Below are positions 47,428-56,741 of a stretch of DNA of 64,000 nucleotides, one piece after another; the first letter of the stretch is position 1; every line of letters starts with the position of its first letter. The position numbers and the translations under genes are program-made. This DNA comes from CAVTOO01 sp963736355 (GTDB lineage Bacteria; Pseudomonadota; Alphaproteobacteria; Rhizobiales; Xanthobacteraceae): positions 230,458 through 294,457 of the forward strand of contig CAVTOO010000022.1 of assembly GCA_963736355.1 (NCBI GenBank), written 5' to 3'. The notes below the pieces were generated by a model. It was given only the letters and a program-made list of their open reading frames with translations. It searched no databases and was not told the origin of the DNA.

Positions 47428-48924
47428 ATGCGTCAGATCGGCCATTTCATTGGCGGCAAGGTCATCAAGGGCACCAGCGGCCGGCAGGCCGACGTTTTCA
47501 TGCCGATGACGGGTGAGGTGCAGGCCAAGGTGGATCTGGCCTCGAAGGCCGAGGTTCGCGCCTGTGTCGAAAACGCGCTCGCGGCCCAGCCCAAATGGGC
47601 GGCCACCAACCCGCAGCGTCGCGCCCGTGTGCTGATGGAATTCCTGCGGTTGATCGCGCGCGACAATGATGCGCTGGCGGAATTGCTGGCGCGCGAACAC
47701 GGCAAGACCGTTGCCGACGCCAAGGGCGACATCCAGCGCGGCGTCGAGGTCGTCGAATTCGCGCTTGGCGTGCCGCATCTGATGAAGGGCGAATACACCG
47801 ACGGCGCAGGTCCTGGCATCGACATCTATTCCATGCGCCAGCCGCTCGGTGTCGTGGCCGGCATCACGCCGTTCAATTTTCCGGCCATGATCCCGCTGTG
47901 GAAGCTCGCGCCGGCCATCGCCTGCGGCAACGCCTTCGTTCTCAAGCCGTCGGAGCGCGATCCCGGCGTGCCGATGAAGCTCGCCGAGCTCTTCATCGAG
48001 GCGGGCGGTCCGCCCGGCATCCTCAATGTCATCAATGGCGACAAGGAATCCGTCGATGCGCTGCTCGACGATCCCGATATCCAGGCCATCGGCTTCGTCG
48101 GGTCGACGCCGATCGCGCAATACATCTACAGCCGCGGCACCGCGACCGGTAAGCGCGTGCAGTGTTTCGGCGGCGCCAAGAACCACATGATCATCATGCC
48201 CGATGCCGACATGGATCAGGCGGTCGATGCCTTGATCGGCGCGGGCTACGGCTCCGCCGGCGAACGCTGCATGGCGATCTCCGTTGCGGTTCCGGTCGGC
48301 AAAGGCACGGCCGACGAGCTCGTGAAGCGTCTCATTCCGCGCGTGGAATCCCTCAAGATCGGTCCGTCGACCGATTCATCGGCGGATTTCGGCCCGCTGG
48401 TGACCAAGGAGGCACTCGAGCGCGTCAAGAACTATGTCGAAATCGGAATCAAGGAAGGCGCCAAGCTGGCCGTCGATGGCCGCGGATTCAAGATGCAGGG
48501 CTACGAGAACGGCTTTTATCTCGGCGGCTGCCTGTTCGATCATGTCACGCCGGATATGCGCATCTACAAGGAAGAAATTTTCGGACCCGTCCTCGCCGTC
48601 GTGCGCGCCAACGATTATGAGAGCGCGCTGAAGCTCGCCAACGATCATGAGTACGGCAACGGCGTTGCGATCTTCACCCGCGACGGCGATGCCGCGCGCG
48701 ATTTCGCCGCCCGCGTCAAGGTCGGCATGGTCGGCGTCAACGTGCCGATTCCCGTGCCGCTCGCCTACTACACGTTCGGCGGCTGGAAGCGTTCGTCCTT
48801 CGGCGATCTCAATCAGCACGGTCCGGATTCAATCCGCTTCTACACCCGCACCAAGACCGTCACCGGCCGCTGGCCGTCCGGCATGAAGGACGGTGCGAGC
48901 TTCGTCATTCCGACCATGCAGTAA
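47428..48924 (+). CDS. mmsA: Methylmalonate-semialdehyde dehydrogenase (CoA-acylating)
   Basis: A 498-residue ALDH-family enzyme that oxidatively decarboxylates methylmalonate semialdehyde to propionyl-CoA with NAD and CoA (valine degradation). The catalytic cysteine is C281 in GYGSAGERCMAIS; GITPFNFPAMIPLW (residues 145-158) and the ERDPGVPMKLAELF helix are characteristic of MmsA rather than generic ALDHs. ATG 47428 follows GGTGGAGG. The 3-hydroxyisobutyryl-CoA hydrolase gene follows seven bases later, so the two form one valine operon. Confidence 0.94.
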   Translation: MRQIGHFIGGKVIKGTSGRQADVFMPMTGEVQAKVDLASKAEVRACVENALAAQPKWAATNPQRRARVLMEFLRLIARDNDALAELLAREHGKTVADAKGDIQRGVEVVEFALGVPHLMKGEYTDGAGPGIDIYSMRQPLGVVAGITPFNFPAMIPLWKLAPAIACGNAFVLKPSERDPGVPMKLAELFIEAGGPPGILNVINGDKESVDALLDDPDIQAIGFVGSTPIAQYIYSRGTATGKRVQCFGGAKNHMIIMPDADMDQAVDALIGAGYGSAGERCMAISVAVPVGKGTADELVKRLIPRVESLKIGPSTDSSADFGPLVTKEALERVKNYVEIGIKEGAKLAVDGRGFKMQGYENGFYLGGCLFDHVTPDMRIYKEEIFGPVLAVVRANDYESALKLANDHEYGNGVAIFTRDGDAARDFAARVKVGMVGVNVPIPVPLAYYTFGGWKRSSFGDLNQHGPDSIRFYTRTKTVTGRWPSGMKDGASFVIPTMQ

Positions 48925-48930
48925 TGCGGC

Positions 48931-49980
48931 ATGGCGGAGCCCGAAGTTCTTCTTGAAACGCGCGGGCGGCTCGGTCTCGTCACGTTGAACCGGCCGCAGG
49001 CGCTCAACGCGCTGACTCTCGACATGGTGCGGCTGATCGATCCGCAATTGCGGGCCTGGGCGATCGATCCCGCCATTTCAGCCGTCGCCATTCGCGGGCA
49101 GGGCGCGCGCGCCTTTTGCGCCGGCGGCGACATCCGCAAGCTGCATGAGCTGGGCCGCGCCGGTCGCAAGGACGAGGCGATGGATTTCTGGCGCGAGGAA
49201 TATCGCCTCAATGCGCTGATCAAGAATTTCCCCAAGCCCTATGTCGCCCTGATCGAAGGTGTGGTGATGGGCGGTGGCGTCGGGCTGTCGATCCATGGCT
49301 CTCATCGCGTCGCGGCCGAGAAGATCACCTTCGCCATGCCGGAAGTCGGCATCGGCTATTTCCCCGATGTCGGCGCGACTTATTTTTTGCCGCGCCTGTC
49401 GCATCGCGCAGGCGTGTGGCTGGCGCTGACCGGGGCGCGGATCGGGGCGGCCGATGCATCAACGCTTGGTCTCATGACGCATCATGTGCCGTCCGCGCGG
49501 TTCGATGCCGTGATCGAGGCGCTGGCTGCGGGTGAAGGCGTCGATGACGTGCTGCGCCGTGAAGCGCAGCCAATCGGGGCAGGAGACGTCCTCACACATT
49601 TGCCCGCCATCGAGAGATTGTTCTGCGGCGCCAGCGTCGAGGCCATTCTGGCTGTGCTCGACGCGGAGGCGAGCGGCGATCACGTAGCCTTCGCGCGCGA
49701 GGCCGCCGTCGCCATGCGTACCAAGTCGCCGACCAGCCTGAAATTGGCTTTCGAACAGATCAGGCGCGGCGCGGCAGCCGATTTCGACGAATGCCTGCGC
49801 ATCGAGTTGCGTCTCGACGCGCGCATCCTCGATGGCCAGGATTATTACGAAGGCGTGCGTGCCGTGGTCATCGACAAGGACAACGCCCCGCGCTGGCAGC
49901 CGGCGCGGCTCGAGGATGTGAGCGAGGCGGACATCGCGAGGTATTTCGCTCCGCTCGGCTCCGACGAGTTGCGTTTGTGA
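48931..49980 (+). CDS. 3-hydroxyisobutyryl-CoA hydrolase
   Basis: A 349-residue crotonase-fold thioesterase, releasing 3-hydroxyisobutyrate in valine degradation. FCAGGDIRKLHELG and IEGVVMGGGVGLSIHGSHRVA form the oxyanion hole, and the diagnostic MPEVGIGYFPDVGATYFLPRL holds the catalytic glutamate/aspartate region that separates hydrolases from hydratases. The extra C-terminal domain (residues 220-349; EASGDHVAFAREAAVAMRTKSPTSLKL) is normal for this group. A 3-hydroxyisobutyrate dehydrogenase would be needed between this enzyme and MmsA, but is not in the window. Confidence 0.92.
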   Translation: MAEPEVLLETRGRLGLVTLNRPQALNALTLDMVRLIDPQLRAWAIDPAISAVAIRGQGARAFCAGGDIRKLHELGRAGRKDEAMDFWREEYRLNALIKNFPKPYVALIEGVVMGGGVGLSIHGSHRVAAEKITFAMPEVGIGYFPDVGATYFLPRLSHRAGVWLALTGARIGAADASTLGLMTHHVPSARFDAVIEALAAGEGVDDVLRREAQPIGAGDVLTHLPAIERLFCGASVEAILAVLDAEASGDHVAFAREAAVAMRTKSPTSLKLAFEQIRRGAAADFDECLRIELRLDARILDGQDYYEGVRAVVIDKDNAPRWQPARLEDVSEADIARYFAPLGSDELRL

Positions 49981-50202
49981 ACAGCCGTTTACTCTAAATG
50001 AACCGTGGCCGGTTCCATGCGTCGCCACAATTCCTTGTCATGGCCGCAAAACAGTCCCGATCCACCCGCATGAGACAATGACGCGAGTTCGATACTTTCG
50101 CTCGTGTTGCTGGCCTCGGCGGAATTGTGGGTCCGTTCGAATTGCACAGCAGCTTGTTTCAAGCGAAGGGGACAAAGATCCCCGTGATCGACAGGGGTCG
50201 CT
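49981..50202. other. Intergenic region before lytic transglycosylase
   Basis: About 220 bases without a gene. No strong hairpin or promoter was identified. Confidence 0.4.
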
Positions 50203-51412
50203 ATGCGGATTGTTTTTGCGCTCGCGCTTGCGGGCGCGATGGTCAATACGGGTTTTTCGCCGGGCACGGAACCCCAGCTCGATAAATCCATTGGCACTCT
50301 TCGGCTTGCCTCGCTCGATCTGCACGATGGCAATCTGCATGATGGCAAGATGATCGATCGCTTTCCGGCTCCGCCGGAGCCCCCGCATCTCGATCTCGCC
50401 AGCACGCCGCCCGTTGAGGATCGATATCCGCTCGGCGAAGACGCGATGACCGACTCCATGATCAAGACAAATCGCTCGGTGCTGGCCATGCCGGTGCCCG
50501 ATGTTCCGATCGACCGGCTCTGCCAGGCGCTTGCATCCGCGGCCGAGGAACACGATCTTCCGGTTCCATTTTTCGCCCGGCTGATCTGGCAGGAGAGCCG
50601 CTTCCGCCAGAGCGCGGTATCCCCGGTCGGTGCGCAGGGCGTCGCGCAGTTCATGCCGCAGACCGCCGCCGCTTACGGGCTGGAGAATCCGTTCGATCCG
50701 ATTCATGCCCTCACGGTGTCCGCGCGCTTCCTGCGCGAGTTGCGCAACACGTTCGGCAATCTTGGCCTGGCTGCCGCGGCCTACAATGGCGGCAGCGGGC
50801 GCGTGCAGAACTGGCTGGCGCGCCGTTCCGGTCTTCCGGAGGAGACGCGCAACTACGTGAAAATCATCACGGGCCACGAGCCCGAGACGCTGGACGGTTG
50901 CCACCGAGAGCGTCGATCTTGCCGCCGATTTGCCGCGCCGTGCGCCGTGCGAAGGCACCGCCGGGCTCGCGCGCGGCAATGGTCCGCTGGCGATGCCGGT
51001 GATGATCACCGGATGGGTCTATGAAACGCTGCGCAAGGCTGAAGAAGCCGCGGTCGCCGCGCGGGAGGCTGCCGCCGCGGCGGCAGCCAAGGCGAAATTG
51101 CTGGCGCGTGCCAAGGGCTCCCGGAAATCCGCCGCAACCAAGGCGTTGGCCGCGAGCGCGAAGCCTGCGAAGGACAAGGTGGTCGTCGCCCCTGCGCGCA
51201 CGGACAGCGGCAAAGTAGCTGGCAAGGCGGGCAGGTCGAGCCTCGTCATCGCGGTGATTCCAGCCGACAAGCCGGGCAAGGCCGCGACGAAAGCAGGCGG
51301 GACCAAGGTCGCGACCAAACCTTCTGCCACCTCCAGAACAGCCAACGCCGTAGCTGAAAAGAGCAAGTCCGATAAGCCGATCAGACTGGTGGATGCGCGC
51401 GGCAGCCGCTGA
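50203..51412 (+). CDS. Lytic transglycosylase (SLT domain) with Ala/Lys-rich tail (one frameshift)
   Basis: It cleaves peptidoglycan glycan strands in the periplasm. About 402 residues. A Sec signal peptide (MRIVFALALAGAMVNTGF) is followed by a proline-rich region and the SLT domain at about 105-225: catalytic E131 in IWQESRF, then SPVGAQGVAQFMPQTAAAYG and LGLAAAAYNGGSGRVQNWL. One extra base near 50890 shifts the frame after HEPET; WTVATESVDLAADLPRRAPCEG continues. The last 100 residues are a low-complexity Ala/Lys segment (AAAAAAAKAKLLARAKGSRK), which may bind the cell wall or DNA. Confidence 0.87.
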
Positions 51413-51520
51413 CTTTATGTCGAACTCGTGACGTGGCGCTGAATTCCTGCGGTTGACCTTTGCGCCGCTGCCGCGACAATGATCCCGCGTTTTTCCTGCG
51501 GAATGAATGGAGCATCAGAG

Positions 51521-51892
51521 ATGAGTATTTTCAGCAAGATCATGGGGGCGATCTTCGGCGGTAGCGCGTCGGCCGCGCCTGCGGCTGCACCCGGTGGCAG
51601 TGCGCCGGCTGCTGCGGCGCCGACGCCGATGAGCAGTGTCGATGTTGCCGCGGTCGTCGAGAAGGCGGCGGCGAGCAAGAAAGAGAAGCTCAACTGGAAG
51701 ACATCGATCGTCGATTTGATGAAGGCGCTCGATCTGGATTCGAGCATGACCGCCCGCAAGGAACTGGCGGCTGAGCTGCATTACACCGGCGATACAAATG
51801 ACAGCGCCAAGATGAATATCTGGCTGCATCAGCAGGTCATGAAGAAGCTGGCCGAGAATGGCGGCGTTTTGCCGCCCGACATCAAGACCTGA
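51521..51892 (+). CDS. DUF3597 family protein
   Basis: A 123-residue protein. N-terminus MSIFSKIMGAIFGG, then an Ala/Pro/Gly linker of about 30 residues, and the conserved DUF3597 core: VDVAAVVEKAAASKKEKLNW, TSIVDLMKALDLDSSMTARKELA, MNIWLHQQVMKKLAENGG. Function unknown; often described as LysM-associated or stress-related, but nothing here proves it. The start at 51521 was chosen over an upstream ATG because the family begins with MSIFSKI. Confidence 0.85.
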   Translation: MSIFSKIMGAIFGGSASAAPAAAPGGSAPAAAAPTPMSSVDVAAVVEKAAASKKEKLNWKTSIVDLMKALDLDSSMTARKELAAELHYTGDTNDSAKMNIWLHQQVMKKLAENGGVLPPDIKT

Positions 51893-51942
51893 GGTCTTGC
51901 CTCGGTAAGCGGCGGCGCGACCCGCCAGAGAAACCAAACAAA

Positions 51943-51970
51943 AAAGCCGGCATCGCGAGATGCCGGCTTT
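51943..51970. terminator. Bidirectional terminator
   Basis: A perfect 12-bp stem, AAAGCCGGCATC with GATGCCGGCTTT, with a GCGA tetraloop. A-rich on the left and T-rich on the right, it serves both the DUF3597 gene and the convergent ParA gene. Confidence 0.92.
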
Positions 51971-51993
51971 CTTATTAATCGGCCTGCGTGCGA

Positions 51994-52674
51994 TCAGGCG
52001 GCGTATTTGTGCATCGTTCCGGTTGCACCCGCGAGACCGCGGATCGCCTTGACCGAACGGTCGATGCCGGCCCAGAGCCGTGCAATCTCGTCGGCGGCGC
52101 GGCTTTCGGCGTCGTACTCGCGGGCGCCTTCGCCCTGCGCCAGCGCCAGCACGAAGTTCGCGCGATTGGTAATCTGGCCGTTCCACACCGGCACGCGCAG
52201 CCGCACCAGGCTTTCGCGCGCCATGGTCACCAGCGGTGAGTCAACGCCGTCGCGCTGCGCCGGTGCGCCATTGATGATGGCCGCATAGGGCCGCCGCGAG
52301 GCGCGGCACACGGCGATGGTCTCCTGCATGGCGTTGATGTCGAAAACACCGGGCCGGGCCGGGATGACGACCAGCGTCGCCTGCTGGATGGCGTCTTCCA
52401 CCACTGCCGACATGTTCGGCGGCGTATCGACGAACACCCATTCGATGCCGTCGCGCTTGGCGCGCGCCAGAATGTCGCCCACACCGCGAATGGCCGTCTT
52501 GATCGGCGGCTCGCCGGTGCCTCGCAACTTGTGCCACAGGCTGAGCGATCCCTGCGGATCGGCATCGACCAGCAGGCAAGGCCGCGAGGTCTTGTTGGCG
52601 TAAGCTGCCAGATGAGCCGCGAGCGTGCTTTTGCCGGTTCCGCCCTTACGCGACGCAAAGACAATTACGTTCAT
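51994..52674 (-). CDS. Orphan ParA/MinD-family ATPase
   Basis: A 226-residue P-loop ATPase. The deviant Walker A motif is ASRKGGTGKSTLAAHLA at residues 8-24 with the signature lysine; Walker A-prime/B are VDADPQGSLSLW and VFVDTPPN. The C-terminal helix RAADEIARLWAGID resembles short ParA-like proteins that partition or position cargo such as chemosensory clusters or carboxysomes. There is no ParB or cargo gene adjacent, so the cargo is unknown. Confidence 0.85.
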   Translation of the reverse strand: MNVIVFASRKGGTGKSTLAAHLAAYANKTSRPCLLVDADPQGSLSLWHKLRGTGEPPIKTAIRGVGDILARAKRDGIEWVFVDTPPNMSAVVEDAIQQATLVVIPARPGVFDINAMQETIAVCRASRRPYAAIINGAPAQRDGVDSPLVTMARESLVRLRVPVWNGQITNRANFVLALAQGEGAREYDAESRAADEIARLWAGIDRSVKAIRGLAGATGTMHKYAA

Positions 52675-53143
52675 GTGGAGGCTCCCAAATATTTCGAATC
52701 AGCTCACGTCCAAGCTGAATCAATTCTGTGATTCGTGAAAGCTAAATGTTGATAACGTGCCGCCTTCACCAACCATCTATTGACGCCGCCACAATTGTGA
52801 CGCTGGCCGCGACTCGAAAATGGAAAAAGGTGCAATGGCGATTGGCGCGTCGGCAAACCCTGTTGTGACGAGACGAAAGCGGCCCACGGATCGGTTGCGC
52901 GACAGCCGCCGGTGGCGGGTGGTTATCCGCCACTCGGAGCGATGCACCCAGCGCATTGCTGCATTGCAGCATGCTACTAAAGCAGGGTCGCCGAGGCGTC
53001 GGCATAAGCATTTGATTTATATGAAGTTTTTATGTCGGCCATTGGCCTGCCGACTTTAGTTCTAGCCCCGCCGCTTGAACCTGCCGCTGCATTGCAAAGT
53101 CGAACTCCCGAACGCGCGGTTGGATGCGCGAGAGGGACACATC
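52675..53143. other. Intergenic region between ParA and homocysteine methyltransferase-like gene
   Basis: About 470 bases. The ParA promoter probably lies in the AT-rich part at 52685-52765. A 6-bp hairpin GTCGGC ... GCCGAC with a 9-base loop lies at 53034-53054, followed by TTTAGTT, which could be a small terminator or leader element. A cluster of GCATTGCTGCATTGCAGCATGC (inverted GCTGCA/TGCAGC and GCATG) occurs at 52958-52975. I looked for a SAM- or SAH-type riboswitch and could not support one. Confidence 0.45.
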
Positions 53144-54076
53144 ATGGCTAAATACCGCACGCGCTTGCCGCAGCTCGGCAAGCGCGCCTTCATTACAGAT
53201 GGCGGCCTCGAGACCGCACTGATCGCCGATCATGGTTGGAAACTGCCGGTTCTCGAGGCCTTCACGCTCGTCGATAGCGAGAGCGGCCGCGACTCGATCA
53301 TGGCTTTTTATGAGCCATATCTGCAGATGGCGGTCCGCTACGATCGCGGTTTCATTCTTGAGTTGCCGACCTGGCGCGCCAATCCCGACTGGGCGGGGCG
53401 CGTCGGTTATGACCGCAAGATGCTGGAACTCGCCAATCGCACCGCCGTCGCGCTGATGGAGCGGTTGCGCGCGGCGCATGAGACCGGCGACAGCCCGATG
53501 CCCATTTCAGGTTGCGTCGGTCCGCGTGGCGACGGCTACGATGCCGAAGACTGGATGAGCGCGAACGAGGCGCAGGCCTATCATACGTTCCAGGTCGAGG
53601 TTCTGGCCGATACCGAAGCCGACATGATCACCGCACTGGCGATGACCAACATCAACGAGGCCATCGGCATCGTGCGCGCTGCGCAACAGGCAAAGATGCC
53701 TGTCGCGGTGTCGTTCACAATCGAGGAAGACGGCCGTCTGCCGTCTGGCGAGACGCTGAAAGATGCGATCCTGGCCGTCGATGGTGCCACGCGCGGCGCG
53801 CCGATCTACTACATGGCCAACTGCGCACATCCGGAATATTTCGTGGACATGCTGGCGCCGGGCGAGGCGTGGAGCGAGCGTGTGCGCGGCTTGCGCGCCA
53901 ATGCCTTCGACATCGAGGCCGTTCAAGGCCGCAAGATCGTGAACAAGGAAGAGTTTCTCAAGCTGTGCCGCGATCTCCTCGACACCTTCCGCCATATCAA
54001 CATCGTCGGTGGGTGCCGCAATGTGGATCACGCCCATATCAAGCAGATCGAGCTGACCAGCCCGATGGGCGCCTGA
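53144..54076 (+). CDS. Homocysteine S-methyltransferase family protein
   Basis: A 310-residue (beta/alpha)8 enzyme of the Hcy/Mht1 family. DGGLETALIADHGWKLP at the N-terminus, YYMANCAHPEYFVDML and INIVGGCRNVDHAHIKQI near the C-terminus. The three zinc cysteines of the family normally lie in the NC and GGCC motifs. The NC cysteine and the first C of GGCC are present here, but the second C is arginine (GGCR), so zinc binding and methyl transfer may be altered. ATG 53144 follows GAGAGGGA. Homologues in this order act on varied substrates. Confidence 0.85.
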   Translation: MAKYRTRLPQLGKRAFITDGGLETALIADHGWKLPVLEAFTLVDSESGRDSIMAFYEPYLQMAVRYDRGFILELPTWRANPDWAGRVGYDRKMLELANRTAVALMERLRAAHETGDSPMPISGCVGPRGDGYDAEDWMSANEAQAYHTFQVEVLADTEADMITALAMTNINEAIGIVRAAQQAKMPVAVSFTIEEDGRLPSGETLKDAILAVDGATRGAPIYYMANCAHPEYFVDMLAPGEAWSERVRGLRANAFDIEAVQGRKIVNKEEFLKLCRDLLDTFRHINIVGGCRNVDHAHIKQIELTSPMGA

Positions 54077-54084
54077 CCGGATGG

Positions 54085-54112
54085 GATGCGGCGGTCGGGA
54101 CGCCGCCGCATC
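54085..54112. terminator. Terminator-like hairpin between convergent genes
   Basis: A 10-bp stem GATGCGGCGG with CCGCCGCATC, and an 8-base loop; modest T content follows. It lies between the homocysteine-methyltransferase-like gene and the convergent ABC-F gene. Confidence 0.6.
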
Positions 54113-54119
54113 TCTGATC

Positions 54120-55925
54120 TTAGCCGTTCTCGATATCTTCGCGCAGCAATTCGAGCTCCAGCCACCGGTCTTCGGCCGTGGCCAATTCGGCCTGCGCCGT
54201 TGCCATCGCTGCGGAGGCCGCGTCAAAGGTATTGCGGTCCCGTTCGTAAAGCTGCGGGTCGGCGAGCTTGCGGTTGAAGTCGGCGATCTTGGCCTGCAGG
54301 GCCGCGATCGTTCGCGGCAGCGTTTCCAGCGCGTGCTTGTCGTTGAACGAGAGTTTGCGTTTGCGTGCCGGGGGCGATGCGGCCTCGCGCGCGATGAGTT
54401 CGGGCGCCGCCGCCTTGGATGTGCGGCGTTTCAGATCGGCGCCGCGCTGCGCCAGCATGTCGTCGTAGCCGCCGGCATATTCGGCCCATCGGCCGCCGCC
54501 TTCGGGGGCGATCACGGCATTCACGGTGCGGTCGAGGAAGTCGCGGTCGTGGCTGATGAGCAGAACCGTGCCTTCGTAGTCCCCGATCATCTCTTCCAGC
54601 ACATCAAGCGTTTCGAGATCGAGATCGTTGGTCGGTTCGTCCAGCACCAGCAAATTTGACGGTCGCGTCATCACGCGGGCGAGCATCAGTCTGGCGCGCT
54701 CGCCGCCGGACAGCGCGGCCACTGGTGTGCGCGCCTGCTCGGGCGGGAACAGGAAGTCCTTCATATAACCGATGACGTGGCGTGATTTCCCTGCAACCGT
54801 GACACTGTCGCCGCGTCCGCCGGTCAGCGTATCGGCCACACTGACGGTGGGATCGAGGCTCAAGCGGTCCTGCTCCAGCGCCGCCACCTCGACATTGGCG
54901 CCCAGTCGCACCATGCCTGAATCCGGTGCCAGCATACCGGTCAGCATCCGCACCAGCGTCGTCTTGCCTGCGCCATTGGGGCCGACGATACCGATACGGT
55001 CGCCACGCGCGATCCGGATCGAGAATTTGTCGACGATGCTTGTCTCTCCGAACGCCTTGACGATGTCCTTTGCCTCGATCACCAGCGCGCCGGATTGACC
55101 GGCGTCGTTGGCCGTCACGGCAACACTGCCGGCGACGCCGCGATAGTCCACGCGTTGCTGGCGCAAATCCAGCAGGTTGCCGAGCCTGCGGACGTTGCGC
55201 TTTCGCCGTCCCGAGACGCCATGGCGCAGCCAGTGTTCCTCGGCGACGATCTTGCGGTCGAGTTTGTGCTGCTCACGCTCCTCGTCGGCGAGCACGTCGT
55301 CGCGCCAGGCTTCGAATTCGGAGAATCCGCGCTCGATGCTGCGCGCCTTGCCGCGGTCGATCCATATCGTTGAGTTCGACAGGTTCGACAGGAAACGCCG
55401 ATCGTGGCTGATGATGATGAGCGCGCAGTTGCGTCCGCGAAGATCGCTTTCGAGCCATTCGATGACTTCGAGGTCGAGATGGTTGGTCGGCTCGTCCAGC
55501 AAAAGAATATCGGGCGAGGGCGCCAGCACACGCGCCAGCGCCGCGCGGCGCGCTTCGCCGCCGGAGAGCTTGGCGGGATCTTCGTCGCCGCGCAGTCCGA
55601 GCTGTTCGATCAGGTATCGGACTTGATAGGTCGGATCGCTCGGCCCGAGCCCGGCTTCGACATAGGCCTCGACGGTGGCGAAGCCCGAAAGGTCCGGCTC
55701 CTGCGGCAGGTAGCGCATGGTGGCGCCGGGCTGGAGGAAACGCGTGCCGCGATCGGGCTCGACGAGCCCCGCCACGATTTTCAGCAAGGTGGATTTGCCC
55801 GAACCGTTACGCCCGACGAGGCAGGCGCGTTCGCCGGCCGCAATGGCCATGTCGACGCCGTCGAGCAGCGCGGCGCCGCCGAATGTCAGGCCGATATCGG
55901 TCAGTTGGATAAGCGGAGCGGGCAA
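54120..55925 (-). CDS. ABC-F family ATPase (Uup-like)
   Basis: A 601-residue cytoplasmic protein with two ABC domains and no membrane helices. First domain: GRNGSGKSTLLKIVAGLVEP, signature LSGGEARRAALARV, Walker B ILLLDEPTNHLD. The linker (about 210-300) is basic and rich in charged residues (HKLDRKIVAEEHWLRHG). Second domain: GPNGAGKTTLVRMLTGML, signature LSGGERARLMLARV, LLVLDEPTNDLD. A C-terminal coiled coil (TIAALQAKIADFNRKLADP) is typical of Uup. ABC-F proteins act on the ribosome or on branched DNA intermediates. Confidence 0.92.
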   Translation of the reverse strand: MPAPLIQLTDIGLTFGGAALLDGVDMAIAAGERACLVGRNGSGKSTLLKIVAGLVEPDRGTRFLQPGATMRYLPQEPDLSGFATVEAYVEAGLGPSDPTYQVRYLIEQLGLRGDEDPAKLSGGEARRAALARVLAPSPDILLLDEPTNHLDLEVIEWLESDLRGRNCALIIISHDRRFLSNLSNSTIWIDRGKARSIERGFSEFEAWRDDVLADEEREQHKLDRKIVAEEHWLRHGVSGRRKRNVRRLGNLLDLRQQRVDYRGVAGSVAVTANDAGQSGALVIEAKDIVKAFGETSIVDKFSIRIARGDRIGIVGPNGAGKTTLVRMLTGMLAPDSGMVRLGANVEVAALEQDRLSLDPTVSVADTLTGGRGDSVTVAGKSRHVIGYMKDFLFPPEQARTPVAALSGGERARLMLARVMTRPSNLLVLDEPTNDLDLETLDVLEEMIGDYEGTVLLISHDRDFLDRTVNAVIAPEGGGRWAEYAGGYDDMLAQRGADLKRRTSKAAAPELIAREAASPPARKRKLSFNDKHALETLPRTIAALQAKIADFNRKLADPQLYERDRNTFDAASAAMATAQAELATAEDRWLELELLREDIENG

Positions 55926-55972
55926 GGTGGGCGCTGGCGTTGGGACGCTTGGCTGCGTCCGGCGCCAGTGCT

Positions 55973-56608
55973 TTAGGTCATCTGCATGTCAACGGCAATG
56001 CGCACGAGGTCGGCGTGGTTCTTGGCGCCGAGTTTCTGCTTCAGCCGCGATGTGCCGTTGGCGATGGTTTTGTAGGACACGTTCAGGATTGCCGCGACCT
56101 CGTCGATGGTATTGCCGCGCGCAAGCTGGCGCAGAATCTCAAGCTCGCGTTGGGTCAGAAGGGATGCCGGGTTCGCCCGCACCGCGACCGAAGAGAACGT
56201 CAGGGACTCGGCCAGATGCCGCGTCACGAAGTTCTCGCCGGCTGCCACCTTCATCACTGCTTCGACAAGCAATGCCGGATCGTCGTTCTTGGTGAGAAAA
56301 CCCTTGGCGCCGAGTTCGAGCGCGCGTGCCGCGAAAGCCGGGTCTTCGTTCATACTGAACATGATGATGCGCGCGTCGGGATCGCGCCGCAAAATTTTGC
56401 GCAGCAGTTCGAAGCCGGACAATTCGGGAAGATTGATATCGACGATGGCGACATCTGGCCGCTTCTCGAAATAGGCCTCATAGCCCGATTTCTCATCGGC
56501 AGCGGCATGAACCTCGATGCCGTCGCGCTGAGCGAACATCATGCGGCATCCGGACACCACGACCGGATGATCGTCAACAACGAGAACATCCATATGACTA
56601 ATACCCAT
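55973..56608 (-). CDS. NarL/FixJ-type response regulator (REC-LuxR HTH)
   Basis: About 211 residues. The receiver has DDHPVVVSGCRMMF and the phospho-acceptor aspartate in AIVDINLPELSGFELL, with GFLTKNDDPA carrying the conserved lysine. The LuxR-type helix-turn-helix follows: SLLTQRELEILRQLARGNTIDEVAAILNVSYKT and RLKQKLGAKNHADLV. The start is 56608 or the ATG at 56593. It is divergent from a NarX-type kinase gene, with about 130 bases between them, so the pair is probably one two-component system. Confidence 0.9.
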   Translation of the reverse strand: MGISHMDVLVVDDHPVVVSGCRMMFAQRDGIEVHAAADEKSGYEAYFEKRPDVAIVDINLPELSGFELLRKILRRDPDARIIMFSMNEDPAFAARALELGAKGFLTKNDDPALLVEAVMKVAAGENFVTRHLAESLTFSSVAVRANPASLLTQRELEILRQLARGNTIDEVAAILNVSYKTIANGTSRLKQKLGAKNHADLVRIAVDMQMT

Positions 56609-56741
56609 AATTTTTCTGCCGAAGTGGACCCCCCAGCCAACTTCCGTAATTTCAGACAATGTCGCCTTGGCTAGGCTAGAAATATTCACAGGCCGGGACC
56701 AATATCAACCCCCGGTGAAACCTCAAGGACTCAACACGTTT

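Noticed and set aside
52675..53143. Possible SAM or SAH riboswitch before the homocysteine-methyltransferase-like gene
   Set aside because: Only a simple 6-bp hairpin (53034-53054) is present; conserved core sequences of the known SAM-II and SAH classes were not found.
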